Assembly (NCBI GenBank): GCA_029721435.1 | Contig: CM056573.1 | Coordinates: 153,657,947 to 153,721,946, forward strand | Direction: 5' to 3' | Length of the DNA stretch: 64,000 bases | From: Gymnothorax reevesii | Taxonomy: Eukaryota; Chordata; Actinopteri; Anguilliformes; Muraenidae | In this document: in pieces, positions 54,135 to 64,000 of the stretch | Layout: each line of letters starts with the position of its first letter | Numbering within the stretch: position 1 is the stretch's first letter | Notes under the pieces: model-generated | Seen by the model: only the letters and a program-made list of their open reading frames with translations | Database searches by the model: none | Told to the model about the DNA's origin: nothing | Program-made: the position numbers and the translations under genes

Positions 54135-55819
54135 GCCCGTATTCAGAAACGACACTCACACTAATTGAGTGCGAGTGAGTACTAAAACTTAGTGTCAGGT
54201 TATACTAAATGAGTCAGAGGTTGTCCTAACACTCATTTGCTTTCTGAGACCTCACTCACACTGAAAATAGCGTCTCTTTCCGAGTGAAGGTTGAGTGCAG
54301 GGAACACCTCCATTGAGCTGCACTAACTTGCACCGGTATTTCGTTGTCATGGCTTTTAGGTGGTTACAAACATTGGAAACTCTGAATCATTTACAGCCAC
54401 ATGCTCGACGCAATCGCAACTATGCAAATTTTAACTCTAATGATGATAACGATGCCGATAACTTACTAACTGACCACCTGGTTTCAGTGTTTACGAACTG
54501 CACTGTGGTGAACTCGAGGTTAGCATTTGTGTACCCACCAGTACCTACTGGTGAACTGGCAATAGGGGAAGCTCAAAACCATCCCTTAAAAATAATGATT
54601 GAAAAAAGGTCATATCCAATCATTTAATAAAATTTTATTTACGTGTACTCCATAAATACAAAGGATTATTATGTTTCGCCAGTTCTACTTAGTTCTAAGT
54701 TAGAATGAGCACTGATATTTATTGTCCTGTTTTCATTTCATGAAATTACCATTGCAGAAACTCTGAAAACTCTCAACATTATCAGGTGTGCCCAGTTTTA
54801 ATTTATTACGCATATCTGTCAACTCTCACACATTAGGATTTCTCGTGCGTTTCTTTACTCATGGGTTGGAAAATTCTGCGCTCAGTTGGCTCGTGGGGCG
54901 CGTGTGGATTGGTCTGCGAGGCTCAGGTAGCAGTAAGTCACGAGAATCCATTCTTTTCTACCATGTTAATCGCTGAATGTAGAAGGAAATGTCCGGCACG
55001 TTTCACAGCTTGTTGCATCGTGAGCCTCACGGGCTGTCCTGCACCTTTCGCGAGCCACTCGACCACTGAATTTATGAAGACATGCTGATATTTACATCGC
55101 CATTTATGTGCGAAAGAAACGCCTTAATTTTGTGGAGCAATGTAAAACAATGCTATGAAAAATAAATTGCATTGTCGTTTTACCAAGTAGTCTGAGAAAC
55201 TTTCTAATCAAGAAAAGTAAACTGCTTCAGGTTTAGGTCAATCAGCACTGAAGGGTGAGGATTGACGTCCCTTTGCAGCAGCCGACGCACCGCCTGTGGT
55301 ATCCAGTGCCCACTACTGTCAGTTATGCTCGAGTGGCGTTTGTGAATATCAAGCGAGGAGTGGGACCGCTCCTTCGGTTAGTGGTAGATCTCTCTCTCTC
55401 ACAGAATTTATGAAGACATGCTGATATTTACGTCGTCATTTATGTGCGAAAGAAACGCCTCAATTTTGTGAAGCAATGTATAACAACGCTATTGAAATAC
55501 ATTTTATTTTTGTTTTACCAATTAGTCTGAGAAGCTTAATAATCAAGAAAAGTGAACAGCGACAGGTTTAGGTCAATCAACACTGAAGGGTGAGGATTGA
55601 GCGTCCCTTTGCAGCAGCTGACGCACCGCCTGTTTTACCCAGTGCCCACTCCTGACAGTTATGCTCGAGTGGCATTTGTGAACGTCACCTGGCGAGGAGT
55701 GGGACCGCTCCCTCGGCTAGAGGTAGGTCGATCTCTCTCTCACACTCCAGTTACATTTCAATCGTAGTCACTATATGGTGAGTCGAGGGTGAATGTGAGT
55801 GTCGTTTCTGAATACGGGC
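54135..55819. mobile_element. 1.7-kb TIR element nested in the Tc1 leader
   Basis: Left end GCCCGTATTCAGAAACGACA then CTCACAC, right end exactly inverse (GTGAGTGTCGTTTCTGAATA then CGGGC). AAAG lies outside on both sides as a possible target duplication. Internally, a ~340-bp unit is tandemly duplicated (separate entry). A 110-codon frame (54295-54627) has no recognised motif. No transposase seen, so probably non-autonomous. Confidence 0.82.
55067..55746. repeat. ~340-bp tandem duplication inside the nested TIR element
   Basis: Unit 1 (55067-55404) and unit 2 (55405-55746) both begin AATTTATGAAGACATGCTGA and share TTAGGTCAATCARCACTGAA, CAGTTATGCTCGAGTGGC and GCGAGGAGTGGGACCGCTCC blocks, with ~10% differences. 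Confidence 0.9.
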
Positions 55820-55848
55820 TAAAGTAACACACTATTCAAGTAAGGCAG

Positions 55849-56520
55849 ATGTGTGTCGACCTTCACAAGTCAGGCAATAGCTACAAGAAAATAGCCACTC
55901 ACCTGCGCCTGCCCATACCTACTGTCAGAGGAATCATTAAGAAGTTTAAAACAACTGGAACAGTGGTAAACAAGTCTGGACAAGGACGCAATGTTATTTT
56001 GCCACCACGCACAGTGAGGAGGATGATAAGAGAAATAATAAGTCCTCCAAAGCTCCCTGTTAAAGAATTGCAGCAAATGGTAGCATCTTGGGGTCACAAA
56101 GTCTCCAAAACAACCATCAGGCACTATCTACATGCCAACAAGCTGTTTGGGAGGCATGCACGGAATAAACCTTTTCTCACTCACAATCATAAACGCAAAC
56201 GTCTGGAGTTCACTGAGCGGTACTGGGACTGCAACTGGGACCGTGTGCTTTAGTCAGATGAGACCAAGATAGAGCTTTTTGGCAACAAACACGCTAAGTG
56301 GGTCTGGTGGAACACAAAGAAGTATGGGGGAGGATCGGTGATGCTGTGGGCCTGTTTCTCTTCCAGAGGCCCTGGGAACCTTGTTAGGGTGCATGGCATC
56401 ATGAACGCTTTGAAATACCAGGACATTTTGAATCAAAATCTGGTGGCTTCTGCCCAAAAGCTGAAGATGGGTTGTCACTGGGTCTTTCAGCAAGGTAATG
56501 ACCTTAAACATGTGGCCTAA
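55849..56520 (+). pseudogene. Tc1-like transposase, truncated
   Basis: Open from 55849: MCVDLHKSGNSYKKIATHLR and PTVRGIIKKFKTTGTVVNKS are the first DNA-binding domain. LPVKELQQMVASWGHKVSKT and TIRHYLHANKLFGRHARNKP follow. A stop replaces Trp in VL*SDETKIELF (56252-56254), which contains the first catalytic Asp. Then VWWNTKKYGGGSVMLWACFS, and the C-terminal piece ends GCHWVFQQGNDLKHVA, with the second catalytic Asp retained. The Glu region is absent. Confidence 0.85.
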
Positions 56521-57180
56521 ACACACTTATACACCTTGGCAAAAACATGAAAATGTTAGATAAAAAGTGCAGATGAGCAAGATATTTCCAACCAGTGCTC
56601 TACACATCAGATGAGCCAGAAAAACAAATCAAACATCACTAGCATAACTTTTGGTAAAAATCGAGCTTTTATCAGGGTCTGACTGAATTGTTTTAATTTT
56701 ATTAATGTGCTTGCTAGCTTGGTTAGCAAGCTAACTGATAGAAGCAATGTGCAGTCCATTGGATTGTAAATGACCGCGTGATGTGGTGCAATTTTGCATA
56801 TTAATTTAGGATGATGTAACTTCACAGATTCAACCAAATTTTAATCAGCTTATCTGCTACACTCTGTTAATGTGCAAAGTTAAAAAGTTATAAAGAGCAC
56901 CATTCTTGAGTAATTGAGTGGACTTACTTACTCACTCAATTCAATTGTGGCCATATTAGCCCATTATTGCACGGAATAACCCCATCCATACTGGCTTAGT
57001 TGATGTTTGTCAATCAACAGACCAATCTGACCAATCGCAACGCGGGAAAGCCAAATCACACGTGTGTGATACCAAACCCGTATCTCATGGGTTGTCTCAA
57101 ACCGATTTTAATCATTTATGGGGTACATGATCATCAAATGACTTTGGATGCACATACTCCTTCTAAAACCAAATAATCTT
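56521..57180. other. Dispersed repeat copy, otherwise nothing recognised
   Basis: 56640-56850 is the second copy of the 53390-53625 repeat. The remainder has no supported feature. Confidence 0.45.
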
Positions 57181-57960
57181 GGGAAGCTGAATTGTGGTGA
57201 AAACCTACAGATGAGCTCTGGAATGCTGGCATTTAAATAATATGTTGGTCAACATCCTGTGCACGCTTCAGACTTTACAAGTTAAGGTCCTGCTCTTTTC
57301 CCATGTCAGCAAGACTTTCTGTGCGGATATGACCATAACAGTCACACCCCTGCAGACTAAGCTGAAATGTTCTGTTTCTGTCCCTAACTAAAGAATCTCT
57401 GGACTTCTGTTTTTGGAACCTTTTCAAAAATTCTAGAAATTAAATTGCGATCTAGCACCCTTATTCCATTGTTTGGAGTTCTGTTTGAATGGAAGTGCCC
57501 TAATCCCTTGTTATCCTCTATCTGATTCAAAGATGTGGTACTTCTTTCAACTTGAAGAGATAAATTCACTGTAGACCGCTTCTCTGAGAAATTACATGCT
57601 CGATAATTTATTTTAACAGCCAATGAACACCCCACCAAAGATATGTAATAAAAATATTACATATCTTTGCAATGTTTGTACTCTGTCTCTTGGACATTAA
57701 CAATGTTTTTAATTCATACAACCTTTTCCCTTTGTCACTTTCACCATTTCCTGCTGCGCTTTTTCCCTTTATGGAATCAATGTTACTGTATGTTTAACAG
57801 TGTCTGTATGGAATTTTAAGGCTGGGCAAGAGGGGATGGTTGGGAGGTAGGGAGGGATGTTTGTTTGAGAAAAGAAAAATGGAAGAAAATATATGCTTCA
57901 GTTGCATATAACATGACTTGAACCTATCCTTCGATTAAAAGATTTAATAAAAACAATACA
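57181..57960 (+). mobile_element. Possible L1 3' end
   Basis: A stretch with decayed protein-like segments (LFWNLFKNSRN-type, 57405-57440) is followed by a G-rich segment (GGGGATGGTTGGGAGGTAGG, 57832) and an A-rich end TTAATAAAAACAATACAATC. This is the layout of fish L1 3' UTRs. It might be the 3' part of the L1 at 51.4-53.3 kb, separated by later insertions. Weak protein evidence keeps this tentative. Confidence 0.35.
57637..57668. repeat. Perfect hairpin, 13-bp arms
   Basis: AAAGATATGTAAT, loop AAAAAT, ATTACATATCTTT. Confidence 0.9.
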
Positions 57961-59079
57961 ATCCTCTCATCCTTGGTCCGGTTTTTGATCATGACTTTAG
58001 CCCCTTTGCGCAGACTACAAATATTGCCAATTTTTCCTGTTATGCACAAGCTCTTTAGGCTTTATAACTCAGGTTTTGTGTAACAACGACTGTGGAAAAT
58101 TATGCCGAAGCAAGACATTTGGAAATTCTTTTACAAGATTATTTAGGAATTACATTTCTGAATTTATGGACGTTGGCGTCTATATCTGGGCAAATGGGGT
58201 TTTAAAGGAGAGGTTTTACATGCTGGAAATACTATAGTGTTTATTAATGTGACCATTGAATGCTGCCGCATTAATTTTAAGGATGTGACAACAGTTCACT
58301 TCCCTGACTGTTAAATTCATATTAAACTAATCATGCCTATATTGCTACATATTGACAGGTCCAACTTGTGTCCTGCAGTTGATGCAAGCCAACAATGTTT
58401 ATTTATAATTCAATTTATCTGTGTAAACATAAATCATAAAGTTTCCCGTCTGGTAAGTGGGATTCCCATGAGTAGAGCCTTGATCCAAATGGCCATTAAA
58501 AAGAAACATGGCAAACTTCAAATAGTGTTTTGTTTTGCTTCATGTAATGCTCTCCGTCCCCTGTTGAATATTGAATTCAACATTATATGGAATGCTTTTT
58601 ACCAACTAGAAGTATAGTATTTGCTAGAAAACTATTTCACACCCCTCCCTAAGACATGTGATCTAAAAAATTCCCCAGTGCAAAAAAGAAGAGGAAGAAA
58701 AAACTAACCTCAAGCATTAGTAAAATTAGAACAATGTGCTGGCATGTAAACCACTTCCGGTTGCTCTCTCACTGAAATGTACTGCTTGATTTGCACTTCT
58801 TTTCAGCATGCATTGAAGAATGTGAGATAAAAATTGGTTAAGCCTCTCTTTTGGAAACAGGGTTTTACAATCATATGTAAAGTTTAAATAGAAACCTTAA
58901 TTCTAAATTAGTTGGGACAATGTTTTAAATGTTACAAAAAAAAAAAAAAAACCAGGAAGCAACGATTTACAAATCATTTTTCTACTGTATTCCATTCAGA
59001 ACAGTCCAAGTCACAGAGGGCCTGACTTTCCCTATCATATGTGATACATGCCAGACCTGTCACAACCCCTTAGCACTGT
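57961..59079. other. No gene; partial mariner-like MITE end
   Basis: Near 58908-58975 AATTAGTTGGGACAATGTTT and CAACGATTTACAAATCATTT resemble the ends of the Tc1 family found at 46.5 kb, interrupted by an A16 tract. The 94-codon frame at 58333-58617 has no motif. Confidence 0.35.
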
Positions 59080-59356
59080 GGCGATGGGAGTAGTTCTTCT
59101 GTGCAAATGTAAATATATGAACATGTTATGAAGCAGCTGCAAGAGCTACCTCCCAGCTACTTCTGCCAACTCCTCCTAAGGGATCCCTAGCCATCCAAGG
59201 CCAGCCAGGACCTATGTATAATCTGTCTAGTTTGTCCTTGGTCTCTTCCCTGTTGGACATGCCCTAAAACCTCTAAAGCGGGACGTCAAAGAGGTATCAT
59301 AACCAGATAACTGAACTGCCTCAGCTGACTCCCCTCAACGCAGAGGAGCAGCGGCT
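59080..59356. repeat. Dispersed fish repeat ending at a CACTA-like MITE
   Basis: Contains CTCTAAAGCGGGACGTCAAA, AACCAGATAACTGAACTGCC and GCAGAGGAGCAGCGGCTCT, a conserved block I associate with fish LINE-type repeats. It abuts the truncated MITE at 59357. Confidence 0.4.
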
Positions 59357-59515
59357 CTCGCTACCAGCATCTGAAAACCGAGAAAGTGCACCTTTTTCCG
59401 AGAAATTCCTGCAAAAACTTAGAATACATCGAGGTTTACTGAGGATCTGAGGCCAACTCGTTAAACCTTGGAAAAATTTTACCAAGGTATCCTTAAGTCT
59501 GTCCAGTTTACTTGT
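59357..59515. mobile_element. Truncated copy of the CACTA-like MITE
   Basis: AAAACCGAGAAAGTGCACCT then TTTTCCGAGAAAT, GAGGTTTACTGA, GAGGCCAACTCG and TAAACCTTGGAAAAATTTTA match 14131-14270 in order. The right half and right end are missing, and a short palindrome CTGAAAAGTGAACTTTTCAG follows at 59527. Confidence 0.8.
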
Positions 59516-59819
59516 GGGGGACACAGACTGAAAAGTGAACTTTTCAGTGTCTTTTCTTGTATGTAATGACTCTCTAGTGTGCCTACTGACACATAGCATG
59601 TGCAATATGACAACCAGGTCAATCTGGAGTAAGCTGGCCTTTCCTTTACTACTGTGCTGGAGCTAGCCAGTCAGATTTTATCCTTTCTTCTATGTAGAAA
59701 GTGGGGCATGGCAACACACCTGTGAATTTTTTTCTCATTGTGGGCGGGGTTTACTGCACCGTCCTGGGAAAAAAAGAAAGGACAGAAAGCCATTTTCCCC
59801 CCGCAAACGACAATTCAAG

Positions 59820-60055
59820 AAAGGTAGTGGTGGCAATGAAAGGCGCAGCTGTTCTGTGGTGGGCTGCCAAAATCAGCATCAGTGCTTGCACAAACTGCCA
59901 GCTTCAGAGGAAAAAAGGGTGGAGTGGTTACACTTTATTTTTGACAGTAACGTCTCAATCCACGTCGGCAAGAGCCTCCTTGTTTGTGCAAACCACTTTT
60001 TACCGGACTCTTTCACAAATTATGGACAATATCAACAACAACGAGCTATATAAAC
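59820..60055 (+). pseudogene. THAP-like zinc-finger fragment 1
   Basis: The frame with ATG at 59856 reads VVGCQNQHQCLHKLPASEEK, RVEWLHFIFDSNV and SLLVCANHFLPDSFTNYGQY. This follows the THAP layout: first Cys pair, HKLP, a central Trp, then CANHF with the Cys-x2-His pair. THAP domains are DNA-binding fingers of P-element-like and other DNA transposases. The frame continues briefly to a stop at 60053. Upstream, the first Cys lies in another reading of 59830-59856, so the N-terminus is damaged. Confidence 0.6.
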
Positions 60056-60168
60056 TAGAGGCGCAATGTTACTATTTCAATATGCAGGTCTGGCTGTCAT
60101 CTTGTGACGGGGTCCAATATAGCAATGTGCAGCAAAGTGGATGCTTCATTCCAGAAATGTTTCTCTGA

Positions 60169-60310
60169 ATGCCTGACCACTGTGTCGCCGTAAATTGCAG
60201 CCACAGGAAAGGGAAAGTTGTTGACTTAACCTTTCTCATGAAAATTATTTTGAGCTTGAACAACAGAGATTATTGGCTTTACATCATCAAACTTAGCTGT
60301 ACGGCGTAAA
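60169..60310 (+). pseudogene. THAP-like zinc-finger fragment 2 (N-terminus only)
   Basis: MPDHCVAVNCSHRKGKVVDL then TF starts at 60169: the canonical beginning of a THAP domain (M-x-x-x-C-x4-C). The later Trp, Cys and His are not in the frame, which ends after ~45 codons. It lies 115 bp downstream of fragment 1 in the same orientation. Confidence 0.5.
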
Positions 60311-60414
60311 GCTAGTCTTGACTAGCCCTTTCCCACTACCAGATCACCTGGTTACCTCGAGGGTAACGTCATGGCTTATAGGACCAGACCTGCCAGGTTA
60401 TTTGGATGGGAAAT

Positions 60415-60692
60415 AGACATCTTATTCAGGTTGCTCAGGGCCAAGACAGAAAGACTGAGGAGGAGTTTCTTCCTTCAGGCCATGAGGCTACTGAATGAGG
60501 ACTGAGTGATGTATGAGGGATATTTTTTTTTTACGTGGGTAATATGTTATTTTTTTATATATTGTTTTGTTTAATATGAGTAATGTTGTATTGTTATTGT
60601 TTGTTTTACACACTGGATGGTGCCAAAGCATTTCACTGCTGGTTGCGCTTGTAGAATTAAGTATGTGACAAATAAACTTGAATTGAATTGAA
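60415..60692 (+). mobile_element. LINE 3' end (L2/CR1-like)
   Basis: LFRLLRAKTERLRRSFFLQA then MRLLNED and a stop (60420-60505) is the usual last stretch of L2/CR1-type ORF2 proteins. A short 3' UTR and terminal short repeats (TTGAATTGAATTGAA, 60678-60692) follow. A normal 5'-truncated insertion. Confidence 0.6.
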
Positions 60693-60863
60693 CAAGCAAA
60701 AATACCACAGTACTTTGAATCACTCCTGACTACGTCAGGCACGTCTGAAAACTCATTGAAATCAGCAGCTGCTTCACTGTCAGTGGATTTGAATAGGTTT
60801 AGTTGTTCGTCCTTCGTAATGTCAATGTTTGGGTCTGCACCATGCAGCAGTATTTCTATCATA

Positions 60864-61408
60864 CACTGCCCGGCCAAAAAAAAAAGTCACCGTTTGGAAA
60901 TTAATGAACAAATTCTAGAATTGGATCATTATTGCGGTTACTAATATGTTTCAGAAGGCAATAATCATTTTTTCCCTGACTGATGAACCGCATCGCTACT
61001 CATTTCTCAAAAACTCATGTCGGAAGACACATCCCTTGCTGGTGGAAAAGATGTTACAGTATTTCAGAACAGGCAACTTATTGGCCTGTATTTAGCAAAG
61101 AAACTCATGAATGCAAAAACAAGTATGAGGAATCATTTTCACAAACATATTTGCCACCACAAAGTCCTGATCTTAGACACAGTAAAAGTTATTGGGATGT
61201 GCTCAAGAAAGACCACCGAGTGGTTCAACCATTATGTCGAGAAGACAAGATCTTGGCCAAAAATTATGGCTAGTATGATCGAAAATAAATGTTCTGGCAT
61301 TGCATAAAGTTGTCAAAACAATGACAAAATGAATTTGCACTGTAATCAAAGCTACAGGGGTTCCAACTAAATATTTGAGTGTGCGACTTTTTTTTTGGCC
61401 GGGCAGTG
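60864..61408. mobile_element. Tc1-like deletion derivative
   Basis: Ends CACTGCCCGGCCAAAAAAAA are inverted copies, flanked by TA at 60862-60863 and 61409-61410. The interior retains transposase pieces across frames (AKKLMNAKTSMRNHF; SYWDVLKKDHRVVQPLCRED with a W.VLKK motif after the catalytic Glu position). Confidence 0.88.
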
Positions 61409-61410
61409 TA

Positions 61411-61829
61411 CAAAAAATTAGTCATAGATACATGTCTGCTCCAATTACAAACTGTAGCAGGATCAGGTGTTTCATCCCTGCTCTGATTGCGATTGTGCTG
61501 CCCAGCGCTCTCTTGTGAGCCAATCAGCTCTTGAGGCCACTCTATGTAGGCAAGCACTGCGCATTTTGTCGCCTTCTTGCTCTTTGGCTCCGAGGTTCCG
61601 CCCACTCCCTGGTTGACTCACTTCCTGTCTCCACCGCAGCACTGGTGCAGTTCGGCGTTGTCCGCCTCAGCAGCCTTAACAGGCCTTAGGAGCAGGCTGG
61701 TGCGGTGATTCCGGCCATTTGTGTGTCCTGACTGTATTGGGCTTATATTTATTTTTAATGAGTGTTAGCGTTGAGGTTGGCCCCCTTAATTTTTCTTATT
61801 TCCTGAATTTGTTTCAATCAATTATTTAA
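61411..61829. other. GC-richer, promoter-like stretch; unidentified
   Basis: A CCAAT box in GAGCCAATCAGCTC (61518-61531) and an ETS-like ACTTCCTG (61620) precede a pyrimidine-rich region. Together with the T-rich DNA to 63480 (AATAAAG at 63328; TGGTGTCAGG at 63452) this may be an LTR leader or a host promoter. Not resolved. Confidence 0.3.
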
Positions 61830-62653
61830 AGTGCCAGTAAATACCTTGCATGTCTTCAATGATATCTCAATTGTGAGAACAAAAAAAAAATGGTATCAGT
61901 AGGTAGGGAAATCATTCATCTTCACATCGATATGTTACACAAATTTTTACAACATGGAAAAATATGGATTTTGATGTTAAAAACTCACTCAACCCTCAAA
62001 CTGTCGCGCGAGCGAAAATGTGATGTCATTAGAGTAAGTTCCCTTTCTTGTGTACCACGTGACATGTGACGTAGCACACACAACAGCAATGGCGGAAATA
62101 ATCAAGTTGACAGCCTCGGAGAGAAAACGCCGGAAAATTGCCCTTGATGCCAAAAGAGGACGATCCCTAGAATATATCGGGAGTGCTATTGATCGGTGGA
62201 AGAGTCTGAGAGAGCGACTGGGCATTGACAATGATGAGTTGGCCCTAACTTTGATGGATTAGTAAGTTGAAATACCGTGTTGGTTTTTCTTAGCAACATT
62301 TCTCGCGCTACTCGAGTTCATAAAACGTAAATGGTAGTGTGCCTCGAATGGGGGAATTATGTTTTGCTTATCGTGTTTGCCTCCACATTTTCCAAAAACG
62401 TTCCTGTCTGTCTTCTTTTTCGTCCGCGCGACAACATCTTTGTTTACAGTGCGCGATTTCGACCAACAATGCTTTGCGCGGTAAATAATCTAGCCGATCT
62501 ATTTTTAGACCGGGAAACCCTTTTTTGAAAAATTGCATTTCCTAAGGTTATTTTTGGTCAAATATTTTTTATAATTTTTTTTGGGCCATATTACAGATAG
62601 CTTGAATTTTGGAATTTTTTTAAAAAAACACATGCAAGATATTTACTGGCACT
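61830..62653. mobile_element. TTAA-type TIR element with a captured first exon
   Basis: Ends AGTGCCAGTAAATACCTTGC then ATGT and its inverse (AAGATATTTACTGGCACT), flanked by TTAA at 61826-61829 and 62654-62657. TTAA duplication is seen with piggyBac and Kolobok transposons. 824 bp. It contains one coding exon with a splice donor, but no transposase core. Confidence 0.85.
62089..62261 (+). CDS. First coding exon of a lost transposon gene, with intact donor
   Basis: From ATG at 62089 (an in-frame ATG is also at 62050): MAEIIKLTASERKRRKIALD, AKRGRSLEYIGSAIDRWKSL and RERLGIDNDELALTLMD, ending ATTA|GTAAGT at 62261/62262. A basic N-terminal helix followed by a W-K-x-L-R-x-x-L-G-I-x-x-D-x-E-L-A motif resembles N-terminal modules of multi-exon proteins in fish and invertebrate DNA transposons. 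Which family is not certain. If not spliced, the frame ends two codons later. Confidence 0.45.
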
Positions 62654-62657
62654 TTAA

Positions 62658-63126
62658 GTGTTTTTTTTTTTTTTGTTTAACCCTATTTTTGTTTCGCTTA
62701 GGTTCATTGTTTATTCGATGCCAGCTTGGGAAATCACTACGGCTGAAATTCTTTTGTTGTGTTATACATTGGAATTTCGTGTACAGTTGCTTTCGGTAGA
62801 TTGTTTTTCTTTTATTTGTCATTTTAATATTGGTAAATTACTGTCTTGGGTTATTGCTATTTTTAACTTTTGATTTTGATAAATTGTATTTTCTTGTTAT
62901 TATTGATTTAATTGAATTTTGGTAGATCATTTCTTTAAGTAACTGTTGTTTTCAACAGCTTAATTTTGGTAAACTTTTCTTTTTTTTAGGTATTGTGTTT
63001 AGATTTAGGGTGTTCAACCCCACTAATTCCCTTTCTCCTTACAGGACTGGAAGCTTATGGTGGTTGTCCTGGTGGTGGTATCCCCCTACTATGTGTTGTG
63101 TAGCCTGTGGCTTTGATTTTTCACCA

Positions 63127-63163
<37 letters not shown>

Positions 63164-63859
63164 CGTGTACACAAATTATTGGGTGCTCCTTTTCTGGGAT
63201 TCCTATTCCCTTCATGATCCCAGTTCCTCCCATTTGTAAGCTCCAGCCCTGCTAGGGTTCCTCCCTCCCTTCCTTTGTGTGTATGGTGTTACTTTTAAAA
63301 AGAATTCAATTTTGTAACCTAGTGAAAATAAAGTATCTTTGTATATTTTTTTTGTACCTGGACCACGTCTCAGGCACTGTTAGTAAAACAAACCTGGGTG
63401 CTTTATTAACCATACTGTGGTTTAAGTATTTCCCTTGTGAAATTCCCATAGTGGTGTCAGGCTTTTCAGTAGTTGGATAAAATTGATAAATTTGCTCCTA
63501 CCCTCACCCTGGAGTGATTTGTTGTTTTCCTTTTTTTTTTAATTTCAATAACAAACCAGTGTTTTTGTTTTTTTTTTCCTTTAAAAAAAGTGCATTTATT
63601 CAGCGAGAGTTTCCTGGTAAATGAGTTTCCCCACTTGTCAGGGGTCACCATAAGACACTCGTTATCAAGGTTGCCGGCACTTGCGATGATAAATTAACAA
63701 GTGCCCCGTCCTAGATTGTACTGCTCGAGAAATAAACCTGGCCTGACAGAATGAAATCAGTCAACAGCAATGTAATCAGGAATGTAAGGTATTTTTTATG
63801 GGACCAGTTATGTCACCGGTTGTCTGTGGCAGCTGATGAGGGAAACGAGAACAATCCCA
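62658..63859. other. T-rich region with (TG)n microsatellite
   Basis: A (GT)n tract at 63129-63159. An acceptor-like TTTCTCCTTACAG|GACTGG occurs at 63043, and AATAAAG at 63328. No exon could be confirmed. Confidence 0.35.
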
Positions 63860-64000
63860 ATTCCAAAATAGTTGTGCCAAAATGTAAATTGTGAGTGAAA
63901 TCAAAATGCAATGACTTTCAAATCACAGCAGCCAGTATTTTATTCATAAAAGAACAGAGATAACGTAGCATGTTGAAACTGAGAAATTTTACAATTTTAT
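63860..64000. mobile_element. Tc1/mariner-like MITE end, cut by the window edge
   Basis: CCAATTCCAAAATAGTTGTG then CCAAAATGTAAAT..., AATGCAATGACTTTCAAATC resemble the ends of the 46.5 kb family. The rest lies outside the window. Confidence 0.4.

Larger units (their letters stand above)
53755..56520 (+). mobile_element. Tc1-like transposon, interrupted and 3'-truncated
   Basis: Begins near 53755 with CAATAATTATTGGCACTCCT, an end typical of one fish Tc1 family; the 5' leader runs to ~54133. It is then split by a TIR element (54135-55819), and the transposase gene follows at 55849. The sequence breaks off after QQGNDLKHVA at 56520, so the 3' third and right inverted repeat are missing. Confidence 0.8.

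Noticed and set aside
61270..61605. 111-codon minus-strand ORF as a gene
   Set aside because: Its end runs through the terminal repeat of the Tc1 derivative, and the upstream part has no motif or splice signal that could be defended.

Overview
The window looks like vertebrate nuclear DNA, most likely from a teleost fish. Genes have introns with GT/AG sites and phase-1 immunoglobulin exons, coding density is very low, and most recognisable sequence is the transposon mixture typical of bony fish: several unrelated Tc1 lineages, Harbinger with its Myb-like partner, hAT, CACTA-like and TTAA-type elements, Ty3/Gypsy-type LTR elements, and APE- and L1-type LINEs. No bacterial features, rRNA, tRNA genes or CRISPR arrays were seen. 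The species cannot be fixed from the sequence alone.

Layout. 1-4.5 kb: LINE tail, Tc1 remnant, hAT MITE, a near full-length Tc1 element, degenerate tandem repeats and a hairpin. 6.2-10 kb: a 3.8 kb near-palindrome built from two ~1.9 kb arms. 10.9-14.1 kb: a decayed Harbinger element with convergent transposase and Myb-like genes. 14.1-14.7 kb: a CACTA-like MITE. 15.4-19 kb: an LTR- or promoter-like block, then a LINE with an intact ORF1 and a broken ORF2. 19-27.8 kb: a Gypsy element split by a later LTR element whose pol order is protease-integrase-reverse transcriptase (Gmr1-like); that younger element in turn carries two further insertions. 28-37 kb: minisatellites, palindromic MITEs, solo-LTR-like sequence, and a possible two-exon 56-residue gene on the minus strand. 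37.6-49.2 kb: a host gene for a small V-set immunoglobulin membrane protein, whose ~10 kb second intron holds a TIR element, a Tc1 remnant, a Gypsy copy and a Tc1-family element. 49-64 kb: LTR piece, L1 remnants, a Tc1 element split by another TIR element, THAP-like fragments, a LINE tail, and a TTAA element that keeps a first coding exon with its splice donor.

How it works together. The one convincing host gene is the immunoglobulin receptor: signal-peptide exon, V-type domain exon, and a transmembrane exon with a lysine inside the membrane segment and a very short tail, the layout of activating receptors that pair with an adaptor. Almost everything else is selfish DNA in various stages of decay. 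Insertions inside insertions give a relative time order: Gypsy A, then the Gmr1-like element, then the small elements within it. Two small TIR elements keep an autonomous parent's first exon and splice donor, so they are internal-deletion derivatives that might still act as exon donors.
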